From positions 1 to 42,773 of the forward strand of contig JANQQV010000019.1 in NCBI GenBank assembly GCA_028284865.1: a stretch of DNA of 42,773 nucleotides, in the 5' to 3' direction. The DNA is from Rhodothermales bacterium (GTDB taxonomy: Bacteria > Bacteroidota > Rhodothermia > Rhodothermales > UBA10348). The translations under genes and the position numbers were made by a program. Under the pieces are notes generated by a model. That model ran no database searches. It worked only from the letters and a program-made list of their open reading frames with translations, and was not told the origin of the DNA. Below, piece after piece: positions 42,525 through 42,773 of the stretch; within the stretch, counting starts at the first letter, position 1; each line of letters starts with the position of its first letter.

Positions 42525-42773
42525 TCAGTCGTGCTCGCAGTCGATACGGCACCCGCAGGCTTTGCGGGGTTGCCGGTCCATGATGCGGCCTGAGGAATCG
42601 TAGATCAGCTCGCAGCACGAGGTGTAGGCGTCGGCCAGCTGTTTGCGCGCCCGTTGGATGCGCGATTTGGCTCCCGAAAGCGAGATGCCGAGCCGCTCGG
42701 CCACCTCTGCCTGCGGTAGTCGATGCAGATCTGCCAATACCAGGGCGTCCCGATATGCCGGCTCCAATTCCTG
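42525..42773 (-). CDS. SigZ-like ECF sigma factor, C-terminal part (cut by window edge)
   Basis: 82 codons enter from the window edge with no start inside, so the N-terminus is missing. Region 4 is clear: LEPAYRDALVLADLHRLPQ, then the helix-turn-helix AEVAERLGISLSGAKSRIQR and ARKQLADAY. The tail after it is cysteine-rich (SCCELIYDSSGRIMD, then CGCRIDCEHD). Sigma factors of the SigZ type end in a similar 'CC.f.fd..G.i.dy...C..C' tail, which may bind metal or sense redox state. It converges with metG. No anti-sigma factor is visible within the window. Confidence 0.82.
   Translation of the reverse strand, partial: QELEPAYRDALVLADLHRLPQAEVAERLGISLSGAKSRIQRARKQLADAYTSCCELIYDSSGRIMDRQPRKACGCRIDCEHD

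Noticed and set aside
1..42773. CRISPR array, prophage, insertion sequence or toxin-antitoxin pair
   Set aside because: No regularly spaced repeats, transposase motifs (DDE/HUH), integrase, or small toxin/antitoxin gene pair were found on either strand.

Overview
The window reads as a chromosomal segment of a Bacteroidota-superphylum bacterium, most likely a Rhodothermota/Balneolota-type lineage. The reasons are two large secreted proteins with type IX secretion (T9SS) style C-terminal domains ('PNP' motif followed by a beta-rich tail), a PorV/PorQ-type outer-membrane protein start, a short CarB without the C-terminal MGS domain, a GAFTDA-type sigma-54 activator, and mostly weak Shine-Dalgarno sequences. 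Base composition is about 55-60% GC over most genes by eye. I see no phage, IS element, CRISPR array, rRNA or tRNA; apart from the surface-protein genes this is core-genome territory.

Layout. 1-3564 (minus): a long T9SS-type secreted protein followed by the truncated start of a PorV-like protein. 4056-8750: a sigma-54 activator with a degenerate receiver, a beta-lactamase-fold lipoprotein coupled to a small membrane protein, an NTF2-like secreted protein, an ABM-fold protein and a TonB. 8751-9160: a noncoding leader with a strong intrinsic terminator just before carA-carB (pyrimidine/arginine precursor synthesis). 13219-13430: a dense cluster of inverted repeats between convergent genes. 13431-15237 (minus): DUF6174-like lipoprotein and MtaB. 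15353-17525: psd-pssA (phosphatidylethanolamine synthesis), then purS overlapping clpS. 17730-19706: RlpA/SPOR protein with a near-perfect terminator, YigZ, RNase HI.

19846-26315 (plus): obgE-dprA, a structured 323-base noncoding gap carrying a minus-strand terminator with no minus-strand gene, then rluD, a PtsN-like EIIA, hisS and lgt. 26345-28240: an amidinotransferase-fold hydrolase (minus) and rlmB with an arginine-rich repeat tail. 28509-34437 (minus): a tightly overlapping group, lolA - flippase-like membrane protein - an M1-peptidase-like protein that has lost its zinc site and carries C-terminal HEAT-like repeats - preceded by a class V aminotransferase. 34540-36509: a Mo-carrier/SLOG-like protein, a coiled-coil membrane protein, hisA. 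36687-40322: a 1211-residue, visibly lower-GC, modular surface protein with a T9SS tail. 40415-42773: metG and the C-terminal part of a SigZ-like ECF sigma factor.

The parts most worth a second look are the pseudo-M1/flippase/LolA operon and the open frame feeding into it, the orphan minus-strand terminator and folded region between dprA and rluD, the carA leader terminator, the nested repeats downstream of carB, and the modular low-GC surface protein. No single complete new system is proven by the sequence alone.
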